Origin: Saprospiraceae bacterium
GTDB taxonomy: Bacteria; Bacteroidota; Bacteroidia; Chitinophagales; Saprospiraceae
Reading direction: 5' to 3'
DNA length: 64,000 bases
NCBI GenBank assembly: GCA_016715105.1
Contig: JADKBO010000059.1
Location: 62,001-126,000 of the forward strand
In this document: piece by piece, positions 17,293-25,216 of the stretch
Position numbering within the stretch: position 1 is the stretch's first letter
How the letters are laid out: each line of letters begins with the position of its first letter
Notes under the pieces: model-generated
Told to the model about the DNA's origin: nothing
The model's input: only the letters and a program-made list of their open reading frames with translations
Databases searched by the model: none
Made by a program: the position numbers and the translations under genes

Positions 17293-17685
17293 ATGAACCA
17301 AGAAATTAAAAATTACAACGAAAAATTGGACGCAGCCGATATTGAAATATGCAATGAACTTGCGACTATTATAAACGCAGAACTCACAAATGCAGAAAGT
17401 AAAATTTGGCACGCACACCCCGTTTGGTTTTTGGATGGAAATCCCATTGTAGGTTATAGCAAACAAAAGAAAGGGGTGAGATTGATGTTTTGGAGTGGCG
17501 CTGATTTTGAGGAAGCCAATTTAAATGTCAAAGGTGTGAAATTTAAAGATGCTTCTATTTTCTACAATAATGTTTCAGAAATTGAAAAAAGTGATTTGAA
17601 ACGTTGGTTGATGAAAGCAATTGCCATACAATGGGATTATAAAAACATTGTGAAAAGGAAAGGGCAGTTGGAAAGATTGAAATAA
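17293..17685 (+). CDS. DUF1801 domain protein
   Basis: A 130-residue cytosolic protein with the DUF1801 (YdhG-like, alpha/beta) core: ESKIWHAHPVWFLDGNPIVGYSKQKKGVRLMFWSG, then FKDASIFYNNVSEI and the C-terminal helix LKRWLMKAIAIQWDY. The biochemical role of DUF1801 is not established; some relatives have been linked to iron or phosphate handling by context only. It lies 29 bases after the hydrolase gene. A second, more typical DUF1801 protein is at 20059. Confidence 0.8.
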   Translation: MNQEIKNYNEKLDAADIEICNELATIINAELTNAESKIWHAHPVWFLDGNPIVGYSKQKKGVRLMFWSGADFEEANLNVKGVKFKDASIFYNNVSEIEKSDLKRWLMKAIAIQWDYKNIVKRKGQLERLK

Positions 17686-17737
17686 CTTAGATATTGTGTC
17701 AATTATTGAACCAAAGCTATAAACTGACAATGATTTA

Positions 17738-18141
17738 ATGGGAAGTAATGTTTTCAAATTTAAAAACTTGCATTTAGCATTTGCTTCCTTTATTGTTATG
17801 GTTGTCGCGTTGGCCTATGGAATAAACCCAACTAGAATCATGTCTTTTTTCTTTGATTTTAATGTGGAGACGTAGATTTGAGTCATTTATTAAGAGCAAT
17901 AATGGGCTTATATTTGGCTTTGGGAGTCTATTGGATTATGGGAATATTCAAATCTGAACATTGGAGAGGGGCCACCATAACGTGTACGATTTTTATGGGA
18001 GGATTGGCAGTAGGCAGAATGATAAGTTTGATTATTGACGGCAATCCATCCATCACTTTTTCAATTGGGATGATAGTAGAAATTGTGTTCATGATTTGGG
18101 GAATTATTAATTTAAAGAAAGAAACCCATGATCTTAATTAA
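17738..18141 (+). CDS. DUF4345 membrane protein, split by a one-base loss
   Basis: ATG 17738 opens a frame (GSNVFKFKNLHLAFASF, then ALAYGINPTR, then FFDFNVET) that stops at 17873-17875. From 17878 the next frame reads LSHLLRAIMGLYLALGVYWI, HWRGATITCTIFMGG, GRMISLIIDGNPS and a last helix. Together they give the usual ~134-residue, four-helix DUF4345 protein; the family typically has D-x-x-N/DLSHxLRAIMGLY exactly at the join. One base is missing near 17872-17877. Function is unknown. Only one half would be made if the stop were real. Confidence 0.75.
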
Positions 18142-18443
18142 TAAATTACCAATGCCATCATAAGTTTAAATAAATCAAATCAGTCTTCTTTTTTTTATCC
18201 ATGGTCGAGAAAAGGTATCACCATATTTGATTTTGATCTAATATAGAGATCTAATTACACAAGTTGGAAAATGGAATGACCATTTAAATTGTGATGCTAA
18301 AAGTTTAAATGTAGAATTATAAACTTTTAGCAGCTAAATGCTGGTCTATGTTATTTCCTTTTGATTTGTGGAAAGCATTGAGATGGGTAATTTTGGCATA
18401 TTCTTTATGGCTATACAATTTATTTATTAAGACCAATAACACC
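18142..18443. other. Intergenic stretch, no gene seen
   Basis: About 300 A+T-rich bases containing a T8 run near 18187. No repeat array or hairpin terminator was recognised. An in-frame ATG at 18348 would extend the next gene by 32 residues, but the extension has no family-like character, so I treat it as leader. Confidence 0.4.
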
Positions 18444-18992
18444 ATGGATTTTAAAAATATTATAAATAGAAATACTGATCATTTAAGTATTAATGATGAT
18501 TTTTGGTTCCCGGGTAGGTGGGTCGGTGGCATAACTATGATTCTTGCACCATTACTTTTTTTAATTGGAATGTTACTTCGGATTCAGTATCATTTTTTCT
18601 TTCCGCAACAACTTCAAGCCTTTCAAGACAATCCTACACTGATGATTACAGCTTACAATTTTTTTATTGTGGGCAACATTTTTTTATTTCCGGCCATTCT
18701 TACTTTGGTTAGATTGAATGGAAAGAAGAAAGGGCAAATATCACTTTGGGGTGGAATGTTTGTCATCCTAGGACTCTTTGCACGAACATTTCAAGGAGGA
18801 ATAAATCATCTAGCATTTCAGTTGGTCGATTTGCAAGGTTTGGATATGGCAACCAAAACTATTGCAGATTCTTATGGAGCTTTTAATTTAATTGCAACCC
18901 TCAATGGAACCATCATGTTTGGCTGGCTCATTTTGGCAATTGGTAGTTGTCTGGAACACTTGGTCTGTTTAAATCTATTTGCCTTGGATTAA
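18444..18992 (+). CDS. Polytopic membrane protein, N-terminal part (split gene)
   Basis: From ATG 18444 the protein shows hydrophobic helices at WVGGITMILAPLLFLIGM, TAYNFFIVGNIFLFPAILTLV, ISLWGGMFVILGLFA and FNLIATLNGTIMFGWLILAIG. At ~18940 the frame loses sense (SCLEHLVCLNLFALD) while another frame picks up with LSGTLGLFKSICLGLMAA. The full product would be ~290 residues with seven or eight helices. I do not recognise the family; no catalytic motif or transporter signature is visible. The upstream in-frame ATG at 18348 is an alternative start. Confidence 0.65.
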   Translation: MDFKNIINRNTDHLSINDDFWFPGRWVGGITMILAPLLFLIGMLLRIQYHFFFPQQLQAFQDNPTLMITAYNFFIVGNIFLFPAILTLVRLNGKKKGQISLWGGMFVILGLFARTFQGGINHLAFQLVDLQGLDMATKTIADSYGAFNLIATLNGTIMFGWLILAIGSCLEHLVCLNLFALD

Positions 18993-19315
18993 TGGCAGCT
19001 CTTATGAGCGGTGTGCTGAAAGGAACTTCTCTTTTTTCAGTTGTAGCAGCTTCTGGATTGTGCATTGCATTGATTCCCCTTGGTTTTAAAGTTCTGAATC
19101 TGGGCGAGAAGCCTAGTCTTTCAGTAGTTGGAAGTTGGACAATACTTATTGTAGTACTTACTGCCCTGCTATATTTTTGGGCCAAGCTGGATAGTTTAAG
19201 CAGCATGAATCAGAATAACTTGCAAGAGGATAAAGAGTTTATAACCGTGAGTAAAAGCTTTTGTAACTTTGTCTGCAAAATTGAAGGGTTGGTGATAAGC
19301 GAGTGTCCAATATGA
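18947..19315 (+). CDS. Polytopic membrane protein, C-terminal part (split gene)
   Basis: Continues the preceding protein in the -1 frame: helices at LFKSICLGLMAALMSGVLKG, LFSVVAASGLCIALIPLGF and VVGSWTILIVVLTALLYFWA. Adding one base around 18943-18946 joins the two parts without any other change. The last ~35 residues are polar and look less conserved. It has no start of its own apart from TTG 18947, so on its own it would probably not be translated. Confidence 0.6.
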   Translation: MSGTLGLFKSICLGLMAALMSGVLKGTSLFSVVAASGLCIALIPLGFKVLNLGEKPSLSVVGSWTILIVVLTALLYFWAKLDSLSSMNQNNLQEDKEFITVSKSFCNFVCKIEGLVISECPI

Positions 19316-19369
19316 CCAACTTTTAGAAAAAGTATAAAACTAATAAGTCAAAAAACTCTAACATAAAAT

Positions 19370-19951
19370 ATGAAAAAAGCAGTAATTGTAGCATTTGATA
19401 AATTCACAGACATCGATATTTTTTTGGCGTGGGATTTACTCAATCGGGTAAAATTTCGAGACAAAACATTTGAAGTCAAAATTGTTGGAACAGCACTCAG
19501 CCACAAATCTGTCTGTGGGCTGGACTTAAACACTCAAGGACTTATCGAAGAGTGTAATGATGCCGATCTTGTTTTTTTTGGAAGTGGCCCTGGAACTCGA
19601 GTTTTGATTCAGGACGATTTATACTTGAAGCGATTCCAACTTGACCCGAGCAAGCAAATAATTTGTTCGATGTGTTCAGGCGCATTGATTATTGCAGCTC
19701 TTGGACATTTAAAAGGGCTATCTGCAACTACGTATCCTACCGCATTTGAGGCTTTAAAAAACTATGGAGTCGATGTGCTGGAAGACAAACATTTGGTTAC
19801 CCACGGAAATATTGGCACAGCAGCAGGATGTTTGGCAGCCGTTGACTTAGTGGGTTGGGCAATTGAGAAAATGTACGATAGTGAAATCAGAGAAGATGTG
19901 ATAGCATCAGTATTACCCATTGGGCAAGGTCAGGTTTGTATTTATGTGTGA
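19370..19951 (+). CDS. Cytosolic DJ-1/PfpI family protein
   Basis: A 193-residue DJ-1/PfpI domain with no signal peptide. It opens AVIVAFDKFTDIDIFLAWDLL, has the acidic strand DADLVFFGSGPGTR and the nucleophile elbow IICSMCSGALIIAALG with Cys102, followed by ATTYPTAFEAL and VTHGNIGTAAGCLAAVDL. This is the ThiJ/ES1-like subgroup resembling AraC-N-terminal and isonitrile-hydratase-like proteins. The enzymatic role is unassigned. The gene is single, with ~100 bases on either side. Confidence 0.88.
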   Translation: MKKAVIVAFDKFTDIDIFLAWDLLNRVKFRDKTFEVKIVGTALSHKSVCGLDLNTQGLIEECNDADLVFFGSGPGTRVLIQDDLYLKRFQLDPSKQIICSMCSGALIIAALGHLKGLSATTYPTAFEALKNYGVDVLEDKHLVTHGNIGTAAGCLAAVDLVGWAIEKMYDSEIREDVIASVLPIGQGQVCIYV

Positions 19952-20058
19952 AGTTAAACCTGGCAGAATAGAAGGGCGAAAACTTTCGCAATAGTTCGTA
20001 AAGTGGAAAAGATGACATAGCGCCAAGTCAAAGTGAGTCATTATATATTTTTTTTAAG

Positions 20059-20532
20059 ATGAAAGCACAAGGCACTACAGTTGAGGATATTTTAAAAAAT
20101 CTACCCGAAGATCGGTTGCAACCCTTTAATAAACTGCATGAAGTAATTGTAAAAAACTTACCCGAGGGATTTGAAGCTGCTATAAGTTATGGTGGTCTGG
20201 GATATGTGGTTCCTCATGCTATTTATCCCGGTGGTTACCACTGCAAGCCTGAAGAACCTCTTCCTTTTGCAGGGCTCTCTTCACAAAAAGCATCCATCAA
20301 TTTTTATCACATGGGGATTTATGCCGAGCCAAAACTATTAGAGTGGTTTGTCATCGAATACCCCAAACACAGCAAGCAAAAACTGGACATGGGAAAAAGT
20401 TGTGTACGGTTTAAAAAAATGGAGCACATCCCTTATGAACTTATTGCTGAGTTGATGCAAAAGATCAGTGTAGCGCAATGGATTGAGCGATATGAAGAAA
20501 ATTATTTGCCTAAGCCGGGTAAGAAAAAGTAA
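20059..20532 (+). CDS. DUF1801 domain protein (YdhG-like)
   Basis: A 157-residue cytosolic protein with the classic DUF1801 layout: an N-terminal helix pair (TVEDILKNLPEDRLQPFNKLHEVIVKNLP is the start region), EAAISYGGLGYVVPHAIYP, INFYHMGIY, then KLDMGKSCVRFKKMEHIPYELI and a C-terminal helix ending WIERYEENYLPK. The function of the family is unknown. It is the closer match to the family of the two copies in this window. A basic tail (PKPGKKK) ends it. Confidence 0.85.
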   Translation: MKAQGTTVEDILKNLPEDRLQPFNKLHEVIVKNLPEGFEAAISYGGLGYVVPHAIYPGGYHCKPEEPLPFAGLSSQKASINFYHMGIYAEPKLLEWFVIEYPKHSKQKLDMGKSCVRFKKMEHIPYELIAELMQKISVAQWIERYEENYLPKPGKKK

Positions 20533-20653
20533 TCATAAAGGTTATTTGACCTCCGAAAACCAAGTATCTTATGCTTCCAAATGTGATTTGTAAATCCAAT
20601 GTTAAATCTTTCTCTGCCCTTCATTTAGTGATGAAATTGGTTACAAATTCATG

Positions 20654-20661
20654 TAAATTTG
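20654..20661 (+). promoter_or_regulatory. Candidate -7 box (TAAATTTG)
   Basis: TAAATTTG matches TAnnTTTG and lies 18 bases before the ATG at 20680, giving a leader of ~12 bases. A TTG at 20637 is rather close for a -33 element, so the call rests on the -7 box and its position. Confidence 0.35.
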
Positions 20662-20679
20662 TACATTATTTAAATCATC

Positions 20680-22194
20680 ATGGAAAGCCATAAACAACTG
20701 CAAAACGAACTTCAGTTACTTGAAAAGAAAATAACCACCGCGAGTTCGAATTGTAAAAAACTGATCTCTTCTTTGCATCAGATGCAGCAAAAGAGTGCAA
20801 CAAATCTTATCCAATACCTAGCCCTAAGGAATCAAGACATTCGTGCATTGCAAGATGAATTGCACCACGCAGGATTGTCGAGTTTAGCTAGTTCGGAAAG
20901 TCACGTCTTAAAACAAGTGCAATCAATCAGACAAAGACTTGGTGCCACCTTGAGTGAAAAGGAATTGTCTGATTTGGATTATTACAGCGCTCAAAATACA
21001 TTAAATGTTTTTACGGGTGATTTATTTGGATTGAAGAAAGACCCTTCTATTCCGCACATCATGGTTACATTGGATACCACATTTGCAGAAAATATTCCCG
21101 TCATTAAAAAATTGATTGAAGCGGGCATGAATGTAGCTCGCATCAATTGCGCACATGGCGATGAAAAAAACTGGTTGGCTTTGATTGAAGCTGTGCATAA
21201 TGCCACAGTTAAAAGTGGCAGTGCTTGCAAAATTTACATGGATATTGCGGGCCCCAAAATGCGCGTTGACTTGCCAGGAAAAGGAAAAGAGGATGGTAAA
21301 CTGAAGGTAAGTTTAGGAATGGAAATTTTATTGGTTGAGCCGGGAACAGAAGTGAAACACCAGCAAGCTGCCATTGCTTGTTATGAAATTGGTGTTTTCA
21401 ATAATTTAAAAGAGGGGGAAAGAATCATCATAGATGATGGAAAATTTGAGGGTTTGGTCATAAAGAAAAATAAAAAGCAATTTTTGAAAATTACCAGAGT
21501 ACCCGCTCAAAAATCACTTATAAAAAAAGACAAGGGCTTAAACCTTCCAGACACTCACATAAATGTCCCCGCATTAACTAAAGAAGATTTAAAAAGCATT
21601 CCATTTATAGCAAAACATGCCGATCTAGTAGGTTGTAGTTTTTTACGAGACCCTGCAGACCTCAAGCTGATCAGAAAAGCATTCAAAAAATACAAAAAGA
21701 AACCAAAACTCATTTTAAAAATAGAAACTCCTGATGCGGTAATCAATTTGCCATCCTTACTGATTGAGGCCATGAAAGATGAATCCTATGGAGTGATGAT
21801 AGCGCGTGGAGACTTGGCTGTAGAAATTGGTTTTGAACGACTCAGTGAAATACAAGATGAGATACTGTGGATTTGTGAGGCCGCTCATGCTCCTGTTATA
21901 TGGGCCACACAAGTACTCGAAACCTTTAGCAAATCTGGAATAGCCACAAGGAGTGAAGTGACAGATGCTGCCCACGCCGCCAAAGCAGAATGTGTGATGC
22001 TCAATAAAGGCGATTACATCATTGACACCATCAAACTTTTGAAGAAAATACTCAATAAAAGCACTGGACATCGGCAAAAAAAGCGATACAGCATGCGCCC
22101 ACTCAACATTGCAGCTCATTTTTTTAATCAACCAAAGTCTGGTCAAAAAAAATTGTTGGTTGAGCATGTTAAAATCGTTGAAACTGCTTCTTAA
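20680..22194 (+). CDS. Atypical pyruvate-kinase-like protein (barrel only, extra N-terminal helical region)
   Basis: Residues ~125-470 carry the pyruvate kinase barrel with a B-domain insert: NVARINCAHG (canonical NVARLNFSHG), MDIAGPKMR, LILKIETPDAV, MIARGDLAVEIG, PVIWATQVLETF and the T-R-S-E-V-x-D-A-A-H segment. These cover the phosphoenolpyruvate, metal and ADP sites. Two features depart from the usual enzyme: a ~110-residue helical N-terminal region (MESHKQLQNELQLLEKK..) and no C-terminal allosteric domain; the protein stops soon after the barrel. It could be an unregulated pyruvate kinase or a paralogue with another phosphotransfer role. It is monocistronic and cytosolic. Confidence 0.85.
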   Translation: MESHKQLQNELQLLEKKITTASSNCKKLISSLHQMQQKSATNLIQYLALRNQDIRALQDELHHAGLSSLASSESHVLKQVQSIRQRLGATLSEKELSDLDYYSAQNTLNVFTGDLFGLKKDPSIPHIMVTLDTTFAENIPVIKKLIEAGMNVARINCAHGDEKNWLALIEAVHNATVKSGSACKIYMDIAGPKMRVDLPGKGKEDGKLKVSLGMEILLVEPGTEVKHQQAAIACYEIGVFNNLKEGERIIIDDGKFEGLVIKKNKKQFLKITRVPAQKSLIKKDKGLNLPDTHINVPALTKEDLKSIPFIAKHADLVGCSFLRDPADLKLIRKAFKKYKKKPKLILKIETPDAVINLPSLLIEAMKDESYGVMIARGDLAVEIGFERLSEIQDEILWICEAAHAPVIWATQVLETFSKSGIATRSEVTDAAHAAKAECVMLNKGDYIIDTIKLLKKILNKSTGHRQKKRYSMRPLNIAAHFFNQPKSGQKKLLVEHVKIVETAS

Positions 22195-22333
22195 ATTATT
22201 GGTTTTCAATGCACCTATTTAAGAGCTGTTTAAATTTGCTTTTTGAGTTTAAATTATTTTGAGTGTAACTAACAATTGAATGATATCGTTAGCGTTTAGA
22301 CATTGTATTTACAAACAAAAATAGATTTTACCA

Positions 22334-23236
22334 ATGTTAAAAAAAAGCTTGACGATCCTCCTTATTCTTTTTGCAATTATACTAAATGCTCAATCGCTCA
22401 CTTCATTAAGAGATAAAATAACACAAATCACCGCTTCAAAAAATGCTGTGGTTGGAGTTTCTATAATTGGAAATAATGGTAAGGACACCTTGTCATTAAA
22501 TGGCGAAAGACATTTTCCCATGCAAAGTGTTTTCAAGTTTCACATTGGTATATTGATCCTTACGGAAGTAGACAAACGTAAACTCTCTCTAAACCAAAAG
22601 GTCAAAATAGAAAAGCATGAATTGCTACCAGGTCTGTGGAGCCCTTTGCGTGAAAAATATCCCGAAGGAGCATCGCTTACCATTGCAGAAATTTTAGAAT
22701 ATACTGTTTCTCAAAGTGACAATGTAGGTTGTGATGTCTTGTTGCGCTTATTGGGTGGACCAAGTAAAGTGGAAAAACATTTTAAGAAAAATGGATTTAA
22801 AGATATTGCCATCAAAATCAATGAGGAAGTCATGCAAAACAATTGGGATTTGCAATTCCAAAATTGGACCACTCCCAAATGTGCAAGTGATGTTTTGAAA
22901 GTTTATTTTGAAAACAGCAAAAAGTTGCTTTCAAAAAGCAGCCATGACTTTATCTGGAAAGTGATGAAAGAAACTACAACTGGCGCAAGCCGTCTAAAAG
23001 GTGCTTTACCCAAAGGAACAGTAGTAGCACATAAAACTGGATGGTCAGGCGCTCACAAAGAAACTGGGATAATTGCAGCCGTCAATGATATTGGGGTCGT
23101 TTTTTTACCCGATGGCAAACACTTTATAATCAGTGTTTTTGTCACTGATGCTAAGGAAAATGCAGCAACATGTGAACAAATTATTGCTGATATTTCGAAA
23201 GCCGCATGGGATCATTTTCTAGGTTCTGATAAGTAA
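22334..23236 (+). CDS. Class A beta-lactamase (subclass A2-like)
   Basis: A 300-residue periplasmic serine hydrolase with signal peptide MLKKSLTILLILFAIILNAQ. All active-site elements are present: SVFK with Ser65 and Lys68, SDN at 128-130, the omega-loop NEEVMQNNW..FQNWTTP with Glu, and KTG at 234-236 followed by W-SGAHKETG. The extended omega-loop and the QNWTTP segment resemble subclass A2 enzymes of Bacteroidota (the CepA, CfxA, PER and VEB type). It presumably hydrolyses beta-lactams in the periplasm; the spectrum cannot be read from the sequence. No mobile element flanks it, so it appears to be a resident chromosomal gene. Confidence 0.92.
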   Translation: MLKKSLTILLILFAIILNAQSLTSLRDKITQITASKNAVVGVSIIGNNGKDTLSLNGERHFPMQSVFKFHIGILILTEVDKRKLSLNQKVKIEKHELLPGLWSPLREKYPEGASLTIAEILEYTVSQSDNVGCDVLLRLLGGPSKVEKHFKKNGFKDIAIKINEEVMQNNWDLQFQNWTTPKCASDVLKVYFENSKKLLSKSSHDFIWKVMKETTTGASRLKGALPKGTVVAHKTGWSGAHKETGIIAAVNDIGVVFLPDGKHFIISVFVTDAKENAATCEQIIADISKAAWDHFLGSDK

Positions 23237-23391
23237 GGAGCAATAAGATATTTATTGCTTCATAACTCTAAAAAAGGGGTTGTACAACCAACCCAAATCC
23301 TCTATGAATTCCAGTATTTTTTCTCACTGTGGGAATTGGATAGTACCCCTTCCATAAAGTAGCGGGATATTTGAAGGGTAAATTTCAAAAC

Positions 23392-25164
23392 ATGGTTTCC
23401 CCAAACACGCTTTTACGCAAATGGTCCAAATTCCTTGTCGTTGTTATGCTCTTGTGGGCACAGCTACTGGCAGCACAGCGGCCTATGGAAGTAATCATCA
23501 ATTTTTATCCTCCCTATCCAAGGGAATTTGCAGCCTATTACAATAATCCGCAGGAATATTCCATAACGGTTATCAATTACACTGACGCGGATCAAGATGT
23601 TTATTTTCTTGGTGAGTTACATGGAACCAGCAATGGCGTATCCATCAGAACCTTACCTGGTTTCCGAATTGATGTGCCAGTCACCATTCCAGCCAATGGA
23701 GTAGTCAATTTAACTGGAGAAGAAATAGCTTCCTTTTATGGGGGGCTTACCATTCAGGATCTTGAGATCATAGGCATACCTCCTGACCAACTTAACATCA
23801 ATGGAGTTTTGCCTGAAGGAGAATATGTATGGTGTATCAATGCTTATGATTTCCAATCCTCGTTCCAACCTTTATCTGTCGGCTGCTCACAACCTTTTGC
23901 CATTCACTACGGTGACCAACTCAACATCATTTCCCCTTACGAAGGCGAGAATATTTTGACAGAAACATTTAACCTGCTCTGGAATCCTACCATGTCTGAC
24001 CCTGTAAAGAGAGATCAATTGGAGTACGAAGTAAAAATGATCGACCTTACGGAATATCCAGACGCCGATCTGGATTTATTATTTCTAGACGGCGCAGCTC
24101 AACACCAATTAGAAATCGTGACAGAGGATGAAAATTACATTTACAATGGCGACGGTTCAGACCTTGAATTGGTGGAAGGTCATGAATATGGTCTGAGAAT
24201 TCGGGCAATTGACCCCTTCAATGAAATTGTGTTTGCCAATAACGGATATTCTGAAATAAGGAGATTTGGTTATAAAATACCCGATGTGGTGGATGAAGAA
24301 GTGGATGACAATACCAATGATTGTTATGAAAATTGCCACTATACGAATAATATTTCTAGTAATGATGCAGCAAATCCTGCCTCCTTATCTAAATGGCAGA
24401 TAGGTTATTTTGAAATGGAGGACATCGAGGTCAATGCTCAAAATGGAGGTACCATCCAAGGAACTGCCTCCATCAAAGTGCCCTGGCTCAATGACATGAA
24501 AGTCGCTGTAGAATTTAATAATCTCAAAGTAAATAGCAACGGAAGGGTTTACGCAGGATCTGCAAAAGCTAGAAATGACAGTGGAGGTGAGTATGACCTG
24601 GGTGATGTATACAATACCCTTTTTGTAGGAAGATCTGAGTGCCCATCAGCGACATTGGCTGCTTTGGCCGACGATATTTCCACCATAAGAAGTGTATTCA
24701 ACATGGCTGCAGGAGAGCCAGCAGGTGTTCCTTTGGGCATCAATCAAAATCTGGAAGGTAGGCAATTTGTCTTGGGAGTATTGGACATGAAATTTGAAGC
24801 CGATAGAGCATCTATCGCTTTGATCAACATTTTGGAAATGACCTCACTTGCCGAAGATTTTTGGATCAGTATAGCAGGCAATGATGTTTGTCTCACTCCA
24901 GGTGGCATCGGTGGAGAATACTTGCTTTATCAGGCATTCGACAATCGCAAAGTGGGCTTTGGCAATATGGATGTTAAAACTTTTGGTGGACTCGGTGATG
25001 ATCAGACCATCAGAGATCAATACTGCTATATTGAAATGAATTGTGAAGGTATGAAGTCGATGGCTATCAGAGGCGAGGTTTCATTTGACCGCAATGTGAT
25101 TGTCCCTGATGACAATGGAGAGATCGGCTCAGGAAAAGTAAAGGGAAGGTTTGAAATGACTTGA
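23392..25164 (+). CDS. Very large TANFOR-like surface protein, N-terminal part (split gene)
   Basis: The signal peptide (SKFLVVVMLLWAQLLAAQ) is followed by a domain at ~35-200 matching the TANFOR type of Bacteroidota surface proteins: INFYPPYPREFAAYYNN, ITVINYTDADQDVYFLGEL, IPANGVVNLTGEEIASFYGG, then YVWCINAYDF and a Cys-containing close. An Ig/FnIII-like segment (ISPYEGENILTETFNLLWNP) and further beta-rich regions follow. The frame breaks at 25162-25164. Deleting one T of the pair 25161-25162 continues as DKRNDPSTSLYAYN into the next frame, making one ~2130-residue protein. ATG 23392 is preferred over TTG 23371. It is the first gene of a three-gene operon. Confidence 0.75.
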   Translation: MVSPNTLLRKWSKFLVVVMLLWAQLLAAQRPMEVIINFYPPYPREFAAYYNNPQEYSITVINYTDADQDVYFLGELHGTSNGVSIRTLPGFRIDVPVTIPANGVVNLTGEEIASFYGGLTIQDLEIIGIPPDQLNINGVLPEGEYVWCINAYDFQSSFQPLSVGCSQPFAIHYGDQLNIISPYEGENILTETFNLLWNPTMSDPVKRDQLEYEVKMIDLTEYPDADLDLLFLDGAAQHQLEIVTEDENYIYNGDGSDLELVEGHEYGLRIRAIDPFNEIVFANNGYSEIRRFGYKIPDVVDEEVDDNTNDCYENCHYTNNISSNDAANPASLSKWQIGYFEMEDIEVNAQNGGTIQGTASIKVPWLNDMKVAVEFNNLKVNSNGRVYAGSAKARNDSGGEYDLGDVYNTLFVGRSECPSATLAALADDISTIRSVFNMAAGEPAGVPLGINQNLEGRQFVLGVLDMKFEADRASIALINILEMTSLAEDFWISIAGNDVCLTPGGIGGEYLLYQAFDNRKVGFGNMDVKTFGGLGDDQTIRDQYCYIEMNCEGMKSMAIRGEVSFDRNVIVPDDNGEIGSGKVKGRFEMT

Positions 25165-25216
25165 CAAAAGAAATGATCCGTCTACAAGTTTATACGCATA
25201 CAATGACAATGCAGAA

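Noticed and set aside
23237..23300. Hairpin AGCAATAA...TTATTGCT after the beta-lactamase
   Set aside because: The 8-bp stem is plausible, but no T run follows on the plus strand, so I do not call a terminator.
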